Below, piece after piece: positions 1 through 8,790 of a DNA stretch of 64,000 nt (positions are counted from its first letter, which is position 1; every line of letters starts with the position of its first letter). Position numbers and translations under genes: made by a program. The DNA is from Palsa-147 sp963771905 (GTDB lineage: Bacteria > Acidobacteriota > Terriglobia > Acidiferrales > UBA7541): assembly GCA_963771905.1 (NCBI GenBank), contig CAVYVI010000002.1, positions 117,206 to 181,205 of the forward strand. Reading direction: 5' to 3'. The notes beneath the pieces were generated by a model that searched no databases, was not told the origin of the DNA, and saw only the letters and a list, made by a program, of their open reading frames with translations.

Positions 1-311
1 GTCTTCCGGCCTCCATCAGCGGCAACGCCGCCGAGGATTTTTTGAAGGTCGTGTCCTCAGCTTTCGTAAAATCGGGGAGTCCTTTGCAGCCCACCGGAGA
101 GCCAACCGAACTTTCCATCCAGGGAAAGACTCTGGCGCGCGAGGATTACAGCGGCAACATCAATAACAATAACGCTCGCGTGTCCCAGCTCGCGTTGGTC
201 GATCGTGGTTATCTCATCCTCTTCACCATTGGGAATCCCACCGGTGACGAGTCGGATGACGTCGTCGCGCAAGTCATGTATTCTTTGCATTTCTACGGGA
301 CCGCGAACTAA
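1..311 (+). CDS. Hypothetical protein, C-terminal part (cut by window edge)
   Basis: A reading frame enters from the left edge (codons in register from base 3) and ends at TAA 309-311, leaving 102 residues and no start. The tail alternates polar loops with a hydrophobic strand (LALVDRGYLILFTIG) followed by an acidic helix and a final MYSLHFYG strand. This pattern resembles the C-terminal part of PsbP/DcrB-like exported proteins, but I cannot assign a family from this fragment. It is followed by a gene-free stretch, so it is the last gene of its unit. That it is a coding region is fairly sure; its function is unknown. Confidence 0.6.
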   Translation, partial: LPASISGNAAEDFLKVVSSAFVKSGSPLQPTGEPTELSIQGKTLAREDYSGNINNNNARVSQLALVDRGYLILFTIGNPTGDESDDVVAQVMYSLHFYGTAN

Positions 312-678
312 TTCCTCCCGCAACAATCGCTCACTTTCACTCTCCGCGCCATCCATCGAGCTGTCGCACATCGTCCGGCGAAAAAACTTCACGAATAAAT
401 GATTAACGCCGCGCAACATTCCGCTTCGTCGAGGAGCGAAATCGCGTCGCCTCGCCGCCCCGGCGCCGGCCGCCCAAATCCGTTCCCCTCTATTGCATTC
501 ACAACCGGTTGAGAGTATCTTTTCCGCCAGTCGAATCTCGAAAACAGATTTTCCCCCATTATTTCGTATCGTCCGTCTAACTAGCGGGCCATCGAGTCCG
601 GTAATTTCCCAGGCCATTTGTGGAACGAGCTACACTTTCAAAAACCCAGGACTGACTTGTCAACACACTGGAGCGCTC
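312..678. other. Intergenic region without a supported gene
   Basis: No frame here gives a convincing protein; the antisense frame over 57-617 is a shadow of the upstream gene plus GC-rich noise. The only structure noted is a sigma-70-like promoter near 493-521, reading toward the small exported protein at 679. Confidence 0.5.
493..521 (+). promoter_or_regulatory. Candidate sigma-70 promoter
   Basis: TTGCAT (493-498), a 17-base spacer and TATCTT (516-521). It would start RNA near 528 and give a leader of about 150 bases before the ATG at 679. The hexamers are reasonable but not perfect; no experimental support. Confidence 0.35.
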
Positions 679-1095
679 ATGAAAACCGTTGCTCTGCTCA
701 TGGTCACGTTGCTCATCTCCAACAACTTCGCATTCGCCGGCCAGGCGGAGCCTGCGCCGGCTGCCCCGCAAGCTCAGACTCCGGGAACGTCACAATCTAA
801 AAAGATGAAGGATCAAGTGCAGAAGCGCGGCGTCGGCGAACAGTCGCGCGTCAAGGTCACGCTCGCGAGTGGCTCTGTGGTCCGGGGCACCATCACCAAA
901 ATTGAAGACGCGTCCTTCGCCGTGACGGACAAGATGACGAGTCAGACCACCACGATCTCCTACTCTGACGTGCAAAAGATACAAGGACCAGGTATGTCCA
1001 GGGGCGCAAAGATCGGTATTTCCGTTGCCATCGTAGTGGTCGCGGCGACCGTTGTAGCCGTGGTCATAGCGGTCAAAATAAGGAATTCAATTTAA
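679..1095 (+). CDS. Small exported protein with Sm-like core and C-terminal membrane segment
   Basis: 138 residues from ATG 679. Residues 1-20 form a signal peptide ending AFA-G. A Pro/Ala/Gln-rich linker (22-50) follows, then a short beta-rich block at 57-102 (RVKVTLASGSVVRGTITKIE and onward to YSDVQKI) with the strand pattern of an Sm-like/SH3-like barrel: a turn after the first strand, the G-x-I strand and a final dV-x-x-i strand. Residues 111-133 are a strongly hydrophobic segment, so the protein is probably anchored with the barrel on the outer side of the cytoplasmic membrane. The next gene, 25 bases downstream, has the same architecture but a glycine-zipper tail, so the two likely form one transcript. 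An earlier in-frame start at 493 would put 62 implausible residues before the signal peptide. Function unknown. Confidence 0.75.
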   Translation: MKTVALLMVTLLISNNFAFAGQAEPAPAAPQAQTPGTSQSKKMKDQVQKRGVGEQSRVKVTLASGSVVRGTITKIEDASFAVTDKMTSQTTTISYSDVQKIQGPGMSRGAKIGISVAIVVVAATVVAVVIAVKIRNSI

Positions 1096-1120
1096 CCACG
1101 TTGAAGAGGGGAGTGTGATC

Positions 1121-1594
1121 ATGCGAAAACTGTTGCTTCTGATTTACGTTCTCGGATTGCCTTGCGCTTCGTGGGCCCAGTCGAATTCAGCATCATGGGC
1201 AAATCTGAGCACTCTCCAGGCGGGAGAACGCATTCAAGTGGTTCAGACGAATTCGACGAAAATCTCCGGGACGTTTTCGAATGTTTCCGACGCGGCGATC
1301 ACCTTGCAAGAGCAATCGGGCCCGCAGACAATTCAGAGGCAAGACGTTCGCAGCGTGAAACTCGCGGAACGCGCCCATCGTTTGCGCAATATCCTCATCG
1401 GCGGCGCAGTCGGAGCCGGCGTAGGAGCTGGGATCGGCGCGGGAGCGTTCCACGGGTGCACTTCGGGTTGCATTGGCGGTGTTACCACAGCCGAGGTGGC
1501 CGCTGTCGCCGCGCTCGGCGGATTCCTGGGAGGCGCAGTCGTCGGAGCCTTTCTGCCCAGCCACAAGACGATTTACCGCGCGCCGGCGCACTAA
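1121..1594 (+). CDS. Small exported protein with Sm-like core and glycine-zipper tail
   Basis: 157 residues from ATG 1121, preceded by GAAGAGGGGA at suitable spacing; a GTG six bases upstream is in frame but less likely. Signal peptide 1-19 (ending SWA-Q). Residues 34-82 repeat the beta pattern of the preceding gene (GERIQVVQTNSTKISGTF, then QDVRSVKL), consistent with a diverged Sm-like module. Residues 92-145 are glycine-rich with repeated GxxxG spacing (AVGAGVGAGIGAGAF), as in glycine-zipper membrane proteins; two cysteines (113, 117) lie in this segment. Likely inserted in or associated with a membrane. Probably co-transcribed with the gene at 679. Specific function unknown. Confidence 0.75.
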   Translation: MRKLLLLIYVLGLPCASWAQSNSASWANLSTLQAGERIQVVQTNSTKISGTFSNVSDAAITLQEQSGPQTIQRQDVRSVKLAERAHRLRNILIGGAVGAGVGAGIGAGAFHGCTSGCIGGVTTAEVAAVAALGGFLGGAVVGAFLPSHKTIYRAPAH

Positions 1595-1600
1595 CCGTTC

Positions 1601-1615
1601 CGCGCAAGTTGCGCG
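1601..1615. terminator. Short hairpin between convergent genes
   Basis: CGCGC-AAGTT-GCGCG lies between the stop of the gene at 1121-1594 and the stop of glutamine synthetase. The stem is only five pairs and there is no strong T run on either side, so it is a weak bidirectional terminator candidate. Confidence 0.3.
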
Positions 1616-1621
1616 TTCAAT

Positions 1622-3052
1622 CTAAAACAAATTCCAGAGGAACTGATTGTACACCTCGTGGTGATACTGCACCTCGGGGGCCTTGACGAACGTCCCGAGT
1701 TGCCGCGGGCAACGATCCGCCGACGCTTCCTTCAAATCCGCGTACCGCGCCTTCACATCCTCGCCAAGCAGCTTCGTCGTCCAGCTCGCCTTCCGGAAAT
1801 CCGCGATCGCTTTGTATATATTGTCGGGAAGATACCGTTCCGCCTGCCGCAGATTCTTGATCTTCGCCGTTTCGCCATCCAGGCCCGTCTTGAAAATCGA
1901 ATACATCACCAGGTACGGATTCGCGTCCGGCGAAACCGAGCGGACTTCCACGCGCATGCTGTTGTGATTTCCGATTGGGATGCGAATCATCGCGCCGCGG
2001 TCCACGGGCGACGCCTTGAGCTGATTCGGCGCCTCGAAATGCGGATCGAGCCGCCGGTACGCGTTCACGCTCGCGTTCAGCAGCAGGCAGATATCGTTCC
2101 CGTGCGTCAGAATGCGATCGAGAAACGCCCAGCCGAGTTTGCTGAGCTGTTCCTCGCCCTTCGGATCCCAGAACAGATTCTTGTCTTTCTTGCTCACCGA
2201 AACGTTTGTGTGCATTCCGTTGCCGTTCACACCCACCACCGGCTTCGGCAAAAAGCTCGCCGTGAATCCCATCTTCGTCGCCACTTGCCGGCATACCAGC
2301 TTGTAGAGTTGAATGCGATCCGCGGCGGCCACCACGTCTCCGTATCCGTAATTGATTTCGAATTGCGACGGCGCGACTTCCGGATGGTCTTTCTCGTTCT
2401 GGAATCCCATCGCGCGCTGCACTTCCGCCGTCGTGTCGATAAATGTTCGCAGTGGATCGCCCGGCAGCGAATGGTAGTAGCCGCCCGTGTTCACATAATC
2501 GAACCGGCCCGCCTCGTAATAATGCCGCTCGGCATCCGGCCCGTTGAAGAGAAATCCTTCAATCTCGTTCGCCGCGTTCAGCGTGTAGCCTTCTTCCGTG
2601 TACAATTTGTCGGCGTAGCCCTTGAGCACGCCGCGAATGTCGGCGCGGTACGGCGACCCGTCCTTGTCGATCACGTGACCGAACACCAGCACTTTCCCCG
2701 ATCCGAAAACATCTGCCGGCGCCCAGTAGAACGAGCCCCAATCCATCGCCAGACGCAGGTCGCTTTCCCGTTGCGCCGTGAATCCGCGGATCGATGACCC
2801 GTCGAATGTCAGGTTGTCCCAGCTCTTGATCAGAAATTTCTTGTCGTAATCGAGCATGTGCAAGCGGCCTTCGAGGTCGCTGAATAGCACCGTCACGGCT
2901 TTGATCCGCTTCTCGTCCGCGAGGTACTTGATACGCTCCTCTTGGACTTTGTGCTCGGCGACGTGATTCTTGCGCTGCTCTTTCACTTTCAGATTCAGCT
3001 CTTCGAGCTCGTCATAAGAAAGCGCGAGGAAATTACGCAGTTCGGTCGGCAT
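1622..3052 (-). CDS. glnA: Glutamine synthetase, type I
   Basis: 476 residues. ATP-dependent condensation of glutamate and ammonia to glutamine; soluble dodecamer in this family. Seen: the DGSSIRGF signature (84-91), catalytic glutamates in NEIEGF (162-167), EVAPSQFEIN (225-234), NGNGMHTNVS (276-285), the SVNAYRR loop (328-334) and the Arg-rich substrate site ending DANPY (376-380). The usual adenylylation motif NLYDLP is not found; the chain ends in NQFLWNLF. This suggests control by feedback or partners rather than by GlnE adenylylation. The first 45 residues form a charged helical extension before the beta-grasp domain. ATG 3052 is the only plausible start. It is transcribed divergently from ino1; a good promoter lies at 3132-3161. 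Confidence 0.95.
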   Translation of the reverse strand: MPTELRNFLALSYDELEELNLKVKEQRKNHVAEHKVQEERIKYLADEKRIKAVTVLFSDLEGRLHMLDYDKKFLIKSWDNLTFDGSSIRGFTAQRESDLRLAMDWGSFYWAPADVFGSGKVLVFGHVIDKDGSPYRADIRGVLKGYADKLYTEEGYTLNAANEIEGFLFNGPDAERHYYEAGRFDYVNTGGYYHSLPGDPLRTFIDTTAEVQRAMGFQNEKDHPEVAPSQFEINYGYGDVVAAADRIQLYKLVCRQVATKMGFTASFLPKPVVGVNGNGMHTNVSVSKKDKNLFWDPKGEEQLSKLGWAFLDRILTHGNDICLLLNASVNAYRRLDPHFEAPNQLKASPVDRGAMIRIPIGNHNSMRVEVRSVSPDANPYLVMYSIFKTGLDGETAKIKNLRQAERYLPDNIYKAIADFRKASWTTKLLGEDVKARYADLKEASADRCPRQLGTFVKAPEVQYHHEVYNQFLWNLF

Positions 3053-3131
3053 GGATCTCCTTGAAGTGAATGGGAGTGCTTCTCGGGTTCGCAGCGAACT
3101 TTCGGGGACAATCTCCGTTCATCGGAACACT

Positions 3132-3161
3132 AGGGTATCGCGCCGGTCTTCGCGTGGTCAA
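3132..3161 (-). promoter_or_regulatory. Candidate sigma-70 promoter of glnA
   Basis: Read on the minus strand: TTGACC (3161-3156), 18 bases, TACCCT (3137-3132). It would give a leader of about 70 bases. It lies in the 298-base divergent region between glnA and ino1. Confidence 0.45.
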
Positions 3162-3350
3162 ATCGAAAAACAATTGTGAACGTATCAACAATTTCGATAG
3201 TCCGCATCCAAATTGGCTCTCGATCACCGATTCGATTTGCAAAACTTTTGCGCTTCGCGCATCATACGTGTTTCGACTTGCTCCGCCGCGCTGCCATGGG
3301 CGATGCAGCCAATCTTCTCGCGTTCCGCCAACGCAAACAGGGGGAAATGA

Positions 3351-4664
<1,314 letters not shown>

Positions 4665-4665
4665 C

Positions 4666-4696
4666 GCGGCAGCCGGCGTTTCGCGACGCCAGCCGC
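4666..4696. terminator. Interrupted hairpin between convergent genes
   Basis: GCGGC (4666-4670) and GGCGT (4675-4679) pair with ACGCC (4686-4690) and GCCGC (4692-4696), giving a stem with an internal bulge and a six-base loop. It lies just after the ino1 stop and before the end of the convergent DUF3309 gene. No T run is present, so terminator activity is only inferred. Confidence 0.4.
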
Positions 4697-4705
4697 GCCT
4701 GCAGG

Positions 4706-4864
4706 CTAGATGCGGCCCGTCCAGACGAGGAACAGAACGACCAAGATGATCAGGCTGACGCCGCCGATTGAATAGAAACTCCAGTTCTTCTTGTGGTGCC
4801 AAATTGGAAGACTGGCCGCCAGCACCAAAATCACAAAAATCGGAAGAATCAGCATCACCATCAT
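4706..4864 (-). CDS. DUF3309-like small membrane protein
   Basis: 52 residues from the ATG at 4864, preceded by AAGGAG at suitable spacing. Two hydrophobic segments (2-18 and 33-50) flank a short WHHKKNWSFYSIGG loop and the chain ends WTGRI. This is the layout of the DUF3309 family of tiny two-helix membrane proteins (ILPIFVILVLAASLPIWHH, then GG and a second helix). The longer reading from 4921 adds 19 basic residues with no signal and is less likely. Function is not known for the family. Confidence 0.7.
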   Translation of the reverse strand: MMVMLILPIFVILVLAASLPIWHHKKNWSFYSIGGVSLIILVVLFLVWTGRI

Positions 4865-5173
4865 GGCGTTGTCGCTCCTTTTCGGCCGTGCGCGCCTCGA
4901 GCTCGTTCCGAGTCCAAGCACAACTCAGACCGAGCCCGAGTCGAGCCCGAACAGAGCCTAAGCAGATATGGATGGCGTTGGGTGAGTTCCCTATCAGTTC
5001 ATCTCTCTCACGCCATTTCCCCGTCAGGTCCCGTGCCATTGTCGCCCTGCCTTCAGGCCAGATTCTGTTCTCTTTTGCACAGTCGCGAGTCGTCGATCTT
5101 TTGCCCGGAACAGTGCCAAGTTGGGCATGGAGTTTTCGCTGGGGCTAGTCGCAGCCGGCGAGATAGCATTTTT

Positions 5174-5253
5174 GTCCCGATTAGAAATGAGGTCGACGGC
5201 GTGTTTTGTTGGAGTTGGTGCGATTTCTAATCGTTTGGGAGTCCCGATTAGAA
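5174..5253. repeat. Direct and inverted copies of a GATTAGAA motif
   Basis: GTCCCGATTAGAA occurs at 5174-5186 and again at 5241-5253. Between them ATTTCTAATC (5223-5232) is the exact inverted complement of GATTAGAAAT (5179-5188). Three copies of one motif within 80 bases, two direct and one inverted, in an AT-richer patch of a GC-rich region, could be a protein-binding array or a folded RNA. Confidence 0.5.
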
Positions 5254-5308
5254 CGCGAGGCTTGATACGCCACGGAGGACGAAGGGCGAGCCTCATCGTC
5301 TGCCCGGT

Positions 5309-5441
5309 GGCGAGTGGTCCGTTCAACCACGGTCGCGGCCTCAGGGTGAGCCCGTTCGGCCGCACACGCGGGTTTGGAGTAAACTCGTTCACCCGTTGCG
5401 GTATCGGGGCGAGCTCGTTCGGCCGCCATGGCGACCTCAGG
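5309..5441. repeat. Degenerate tandem repeat, units about 30-37 bases
   Basis: Four successive units begin GGCGAGTGGTCCGTTC (5309), GTGAGCCCGTTCGGCCGC (5346), AGTAAACTCGTTCACCC (5378) and GGCGAGCTCGTTCGGCCGC (5408). The common core is GAGCNCGTTCGGCCGC. Units 1 and 4 end in CCTCAGG. A partial further unit follows. Read on the minus strand the units give a weakly repetitive Ala/Glu/Arg peptide of about 11 residues per unit, but without a convincing gene. Confidence 0.45.
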
Positions 5442-6012
5442 GTAAACCAAGGGTTGGCATGCTACCAGGTGCCGGCCCGGGGCTGGATCGATCCGTGTTG
5501 TCTTGGCCGAAATCATGTTCCTTCATCCACCATCCACGCTAGCACGCGTGTGAAATATCTGCAAATCCACTGTCTGTAAGGACCCTCCACAACCGCCGTC
5601 AAATCAATGGGGTTTGACGCCATAAAAAATCGTGAAATGTGGGTGTGAAATGCGATTGGGAATCGCGGCGGCACCTTGGCACGACGACTCGGATCAGAGC
5701 AGCCCAGAGCGGCGGCCCCGTTTCGGCGAGGATGGAGCACGGCGATTCAGAGATTCCAATGAATCGATCAAAGACGGGGCCGAAAGGCGTAACGCCTTCC
5801 GGAAAACCAAACCGGGAGGCAGGCGGCGCGAAGGAGGCGAGCCACATTTTCCGGAGTGATGCTGTTGCTGCCCTCGAACTGTACTAAAGGACAGTGTACG
5901 GGGCCGGGAAGTTGGAGCATTAATATGGCCGTAACGCGAAGGACGCCCGACCGCGTAGCCGTTGGGGAGATGGCGCGCCGTCCAGGGGCGTCATTTTAGA
6001 AGGGGGCAGGCC

Positions 6013-6399
6013 ATGCCGAATCACATTCCACTCGAATCGCTTCCGGATGGGACCGCGCTGAGAACAACTGCGTATTGGCACTGTTTGCCGTTCACGCATT
6101 ATGGATTCGTTCAACGCGAATGGAACGGCCGGGTGCTCATTCACCATCTTTCGAAGGAAATCGGCCAAGCGGCTACAGCCGGGCTTCCTGAATTCGCCGA
6201 TGGGAATCTGGTGTTCATCGAGTCGATTCCGCGGGGAATGGGCGAGGGCTGGCTAATGGCGCGGAGAGCCAGGGCTGATATCGAACGCGGGATTGCGTGG
6301 ACCGTTGCGGATAATTGCGAGGACGTGAAGTCCGACGTTCTTGCCGCTCAGAGCGGCAGGCCGAAGCGGGACGCTTTGATGGCTGCCGACGCGCGTTAA
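6013..6399 (+). CDS. Small LRAT-like / permuted NlpC-P60 fold protein
   Basis: 128 residues from ATG 6013, 7 bases after AGGGGGCAGG. Key features: THYGFV with His29, a G-x-VLIHHLS strand (39-47) and, about 55 residues later, NCED with Cys102 (101-104). This spacing of His and an N-C-E-D/H block is that of LRAT-like, circularly permuted NlpC/P60 thiol hydrolases and acyltransferases. No signal peptide or membrane segment is visible. It stands alone between two gene-free stretches, so its neighbours give no clue to substrate. The fold call rests on motifs only and should be treated as a hypothesis; the coding call is firmer. Confidence 0.6.
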   Translation: MPNHIPLESLPDGTALRTTAYWHCLPFTHYGFVQREWNGRVLIHHLSKEIGQAATAGLPEFADGNLVFIESIPRGMGEGWLMARRARADIERGIAWTVADNCEDVKSDVLAAQSGRPKRDALMAADAR

Positions 6400-6863
6400 T
6401 CCAAGATTGCGGCGCACCGCGGGCTGTATCGGGCGCCGGCCTACGTTACCCTCGGCCAGATCCGCGGCTCATTATTTCCATCGAAGCTTCAACGTGATCC
6501 TTGTACTCCTGGACTGGGTACTCTTGGACTGGTTCAAGGATTGGAAGGGCGTTTCCAGCCCGCTTGCGTTTGGCCCACGTCGAACCTACCGCCGGTTTCA
6601 GACGCACCTTGTTGCGCGATGCGGGTCCAGTCGGTCGGATTGTTTGTCTGCATTTGGTGGCCTCGTTCATGAGACCGCAAAGAACGACTTTAGGAGTCGT
6701 TAGCCGGGGCGTCAACAACGGGCGGATTTGTGCCGGGGTAGATAGGAAGGCCGCGACCCTGAAGGTTCGAGATATGTTCGGAACCATGCGGACGTGCAGC
6801 GGTCCGAAGAAGCGGATGCACGCCCATAGTGTGAGTTATGTGAGAGCGAATGCCTGGAGTGGC
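6400..6863. other. Intergenic region without a supported gene
   Basis: No protein-like frame. A short local duplication, ACTCCTGGACTGGG followed by ACTCTTGGACTGGT (about 6506-6535), is the only regularity. The long plus-strand frame over 6501-7217 is antisense to the pilin gene and looks random. Confidence 0.45.
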
Positions 6864-7064
6864 TTAACTGCCCCCACCACCACCGCCGCCGGCGCCAGCG
6901 AGCGTCAAATCGACGGCCGCGCCGAGAAAAATGACCTGAATGGCGAGCGCCAAGTTCTTCACCGCGACGATGGCCGCCAGTGCGATCAGCACCAACAGCA
7001 AAGCGTATTCGGTGAGGTCCTGGCCGTTCTCTTCTACCCAAAGGCGATAAAACACGGTGAACAT
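6864..7064 (-). CDS. Flp/Fap-type pilin with poly-glycine tail
   Basis: 66 residues from ATG 7064, preceded by GAGGAG. A short charged head (1-20) with GQDLTEYALLLVLIALAAI carries the type IVb Flp pilin signature: Gly14, Glu19-Tyr20 and then a hydrophobic helix. Cleavage by a prepilin peptidase before the helix would leave a mature subunit of about 52 residues. The chain ends in a run of seven glycines and serine, which is odd but seen in small Flp pilins. No tad/cpa assembly genes are in the window, so this is an orphan pilin locus. A reading from 7238 would add 58 residues with no known pilin leader and is rejected. A GG-N10-GC promoter candidate and structured leader lie upstream. Confidence 0.8.
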   Translation of the reverse strand: MFTVFYRLWVEENGQDLTEYALLLVLIALAAIVAVKNLALAIQVIFLGAAVDLTLAGAGGGGGGGS

Positions 7065-7527
7065 GAGCGTTCTCCTCGCAGTCTGCAAGCCGCTTCCGGA
7101 AGGAACCCGCGATCCCCGGAAATCGATCCGGGACCAGATATTGAAGGAGAGCTGACGGGGCTGGTTTTGCTTTTCACCCATTGGCTCAAGGCCTCCGCAC
7201 GGTCCGAGTTGCCGTGAGAGCAGCTTGCGTGCCGGCATTGGGGGGATAATACATCCAATTCGTCAGAGTTCACAAAGGAAATTTTGAGCTCAGTCTGTTA
7301 TCGGGGAGGAAAGAGGTGTCATCCCGGAGGCGACAGACTCGGAACTATGACTCGAAGATGGGAGCGGCGCTGCAGGGGAGGTGCTTCCGCGGGCGGGGCA
7401 GAGCGAGCCAGTGGCTACCTGTAGCTCGCCGCAGTCGCACATCTTCGCAATTGCGTGGGGCGGGAAAATGGGGATAAAATCGGCGCTCGAAGGTCCCGGA
7501 AACATCCCCCGATTCGGGGAGGTTATC
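7065..7527. other. Divergent upstream region of the pilin and the next gene
   Basis: Holds a possible sigma-54 element at 7219-7234 on the minus strand. The pilin leader then contains several possible hairpins (CACGG...CCGTG, GGC-CTTGA-GCC, and CCCGGA...TCCGGG). On the plus side, CCCCG-ATT-CGGGG at 7507-7519 could pair with the GGGGAGG ribosome site of the gene starting at 7528. No coding frame is supported. Confidence 0.45.
7219..7234 (-). promoter_or_regulatory. Candidate sigma-54 promoter for the pilin
   Basis: On the minus strand the sequence is CGGCACGCAAGCTGCT. It keeps the GG and GC dinucleotides ten bases apart and the GGCACG block, but departs from consensus at the leading T and one T of TTGC. 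It would leave a leader of about 140 bases before the pilin start. Confidence 0.35.
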
Positions 7528-8706
7528 ATGCGTATTATCCCTCGCGTACTCGGGTCTCTCCTGCTGACTTCGCTGTGCAGTCCTGCCATTTTTGCGCAGA
7601 TGCCGGCAGTGCCGGCCGACCCCCATGAACTTGTGAGGCGGGACGCGAAGCTGCTAACTTCGCCGCGGGACCGCAATGCGGCGATCGATTTGCTGGAGCG
7701 GGCGCGGCAGAACAATAATCTCAATACACTCGGCGTGCCTTATACGATGAAGGCATCGTTTACGTCGAGCGGGCAATCGATGGTGGAAGGCGACGGAACG
7801 ATGGAAGAGACGTCGCTCGGGTCGGTGCGTCGCTGGTCAGCGCAGATCGGCGAGCTGAAACAGTTTCGCATCATTGAAAACAATCAAGTATATGGGACGA
7901 GCGTGGCGGAACCGGTGCCGCTGCGCGTGCAAATGGCGCGCGCGGCACTGCTTTGGCCGATACCGCACCGCGTCGGCGGCATGATGATTCGCTCGGCGAA
8001 AGTGAATGAGAACGGCAACGACCTCAGTTGTCTTCTGCTGTCGGGCGAAGCGCCGAGTTCGCCAGGGCCGCGGACGTGGTTCGAGACGGAATACTGTATC
8101 GATCCCGCGACGGCACTGCTGCGGATGTGGTCGGAAGCGCCGGGAATTTACGTTGAATACAATTACACCGGCGCGACGGATTTTCACGGGCACACGCCGG
8201 CGCGGGAGATCAATGTCTTCGAAAATGGCGGGCTGACGCTGCAAGTTCATCTGGATAGCCTCGGAGACCCGGGCGAGGTGGATCCGAATCTTTTTAAGGT
8301 GACGCCGGAAATGACGGAGAATGTGGACGGCGGGTCGTATATGCTTTCGGGACCGGAGCGATTTCCGATGCGAGTGGATCCATCGAATGGCGAGACGACG
8401 AGCGTGATTCAGCCGGTGATCGTCCACGCGACGCTCGATTCGCAATACGGCAAAGTGATCGAAGAAGAAGCGCTGCAGAATTCGGATCCGGAACTGACGC
8501 GGTCGGCGCTGGATCTCGTGAAAGATTGGGCGTTTGAGGCGACCGGATTTCAGCGAGAAGTTTTCGTGAACGTGCAGTTCCACATGCCGACGACGTACGC
8601 GATTGCGACGACGATTCGGCCGACGATCCGGTGGGTGGTGTTGGAGCCGCGGCGCGTACGGACGGGCAGGAAAGAACCGCGGCCGGCGAGCGAAAGCGTC
8701 GAGTAG
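7528..8706 (+). CDS. Exported protein with C-terminal TonB-C-like domain
   Basis: 392 residues from ATG 7528, directly after GGGGAGG; longer readings from 7381 lack a signal peptide. Residues 1-23 are a signal peptide ending IFA-Q. The middle (about 45-285) is a beta-rich region resembling acidobacterial outer-surface proteins that start from an outer-membrane-lipoprotein-sorting-like fold; I cannot name it. Residues about 292-353 (VIVHATLDSQYGKVIEEEAL, then ALDLVKDWAFEATGF) match the TonB C-terminal pattern: a strand, G-x-V, a helix with Ala, then W-x-F. There is no N-terminal TonB anchor, so it is probably a periplasmic protein carrying this module for protein contact. Convergent with the Gly-rich gene. 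Confidence 0.7.
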   Translation: MRIIPRVLGSLLLTSLCSPAIFAQMPAVPADPHELVRRDAKLLTSPRDRNAAIDLLERARQNNNLNTLGVPYTMKASFTSSGQSMVEGDGTMEETSLGSVRRWSAQIGELKQFRIIENNQVYGTSVAEPVPLRVQMARAALLWPIPHRVGGMMIRSAKVNENGNDLSCLLLSGEAPSSPGPRTWFETEYCIDPATALLRMWSEAPGIYVEYNYTGATDFHGHTPAREINVFENGGLTLQVHLDSLGDPGEVDPNLFKVTPEMTENVDGGSYMLSGPERFPMRVDPSNGETTSVIQPVIVHATLDSQYGKVIEEEALQNSDPELTRSALDLVKDWAFEATGFQREVFVNVQFHMPTTYAIATTIRPTIRWVVLEPRRVRTGRKEPRPASESVE

Positions 8707-8765
8707 GCCGTCGACGCGGGAATCGACCTCTCATTTGAATATGGCTCGGTGTTGAGGCGCGTAAG

Positions 8766-8790
8766 GCGCAGCTGAAGATTACAGCTGCGC
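8766..8790. terminator. Nine-pair hairpin at the convergent gene ends
   Basis: GCGCAGCTG (8766-8774), a seven-base loop and CAGCTGCGC (8782-8790). The right arm contains the last codons of the minus-strand gene. There is no T run on either side, so it may act as a bidirectional terminator or an RNA-end protector. Confidence 0.45.

Larger units (their letters stand above)
4865..6012. other. Gene-poor 1.1-kb region with degenerate repeats
   Basis: No frame in either direction shows a recognisable protein: the candidates are Arg/Pro/Ser-rich, lack sensible starts and overlap each other. Two repeat structures are described separately (5174-5253 and 5309-5441). The stretch may hold remnants of lost genes or an unrecognised RNA. 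I see no tRNA, riboswitch or attachment site. Confidence 0.5.

Noticed and set aside
5309..5441. CRISPR array
   Set aside because: Units are degenerate and adjacent, without unique spacers, and no cas genes are present.
5181..5516. 111-residue minus-strand frame with weak repeats over the tandem repeat
   Set aside because: It is built from the degenerate DNA repeat, lacks a good ribosome site and has no domain.
7065..7236. Cyclic-di-GMP riboswitch in the pilin leader
   Set aside because: Hairpins are present and CACGGCAA resembles part of the GEMM motif, but the conserved GGGACGCAAAGCC and receptor elements were not found by eye.
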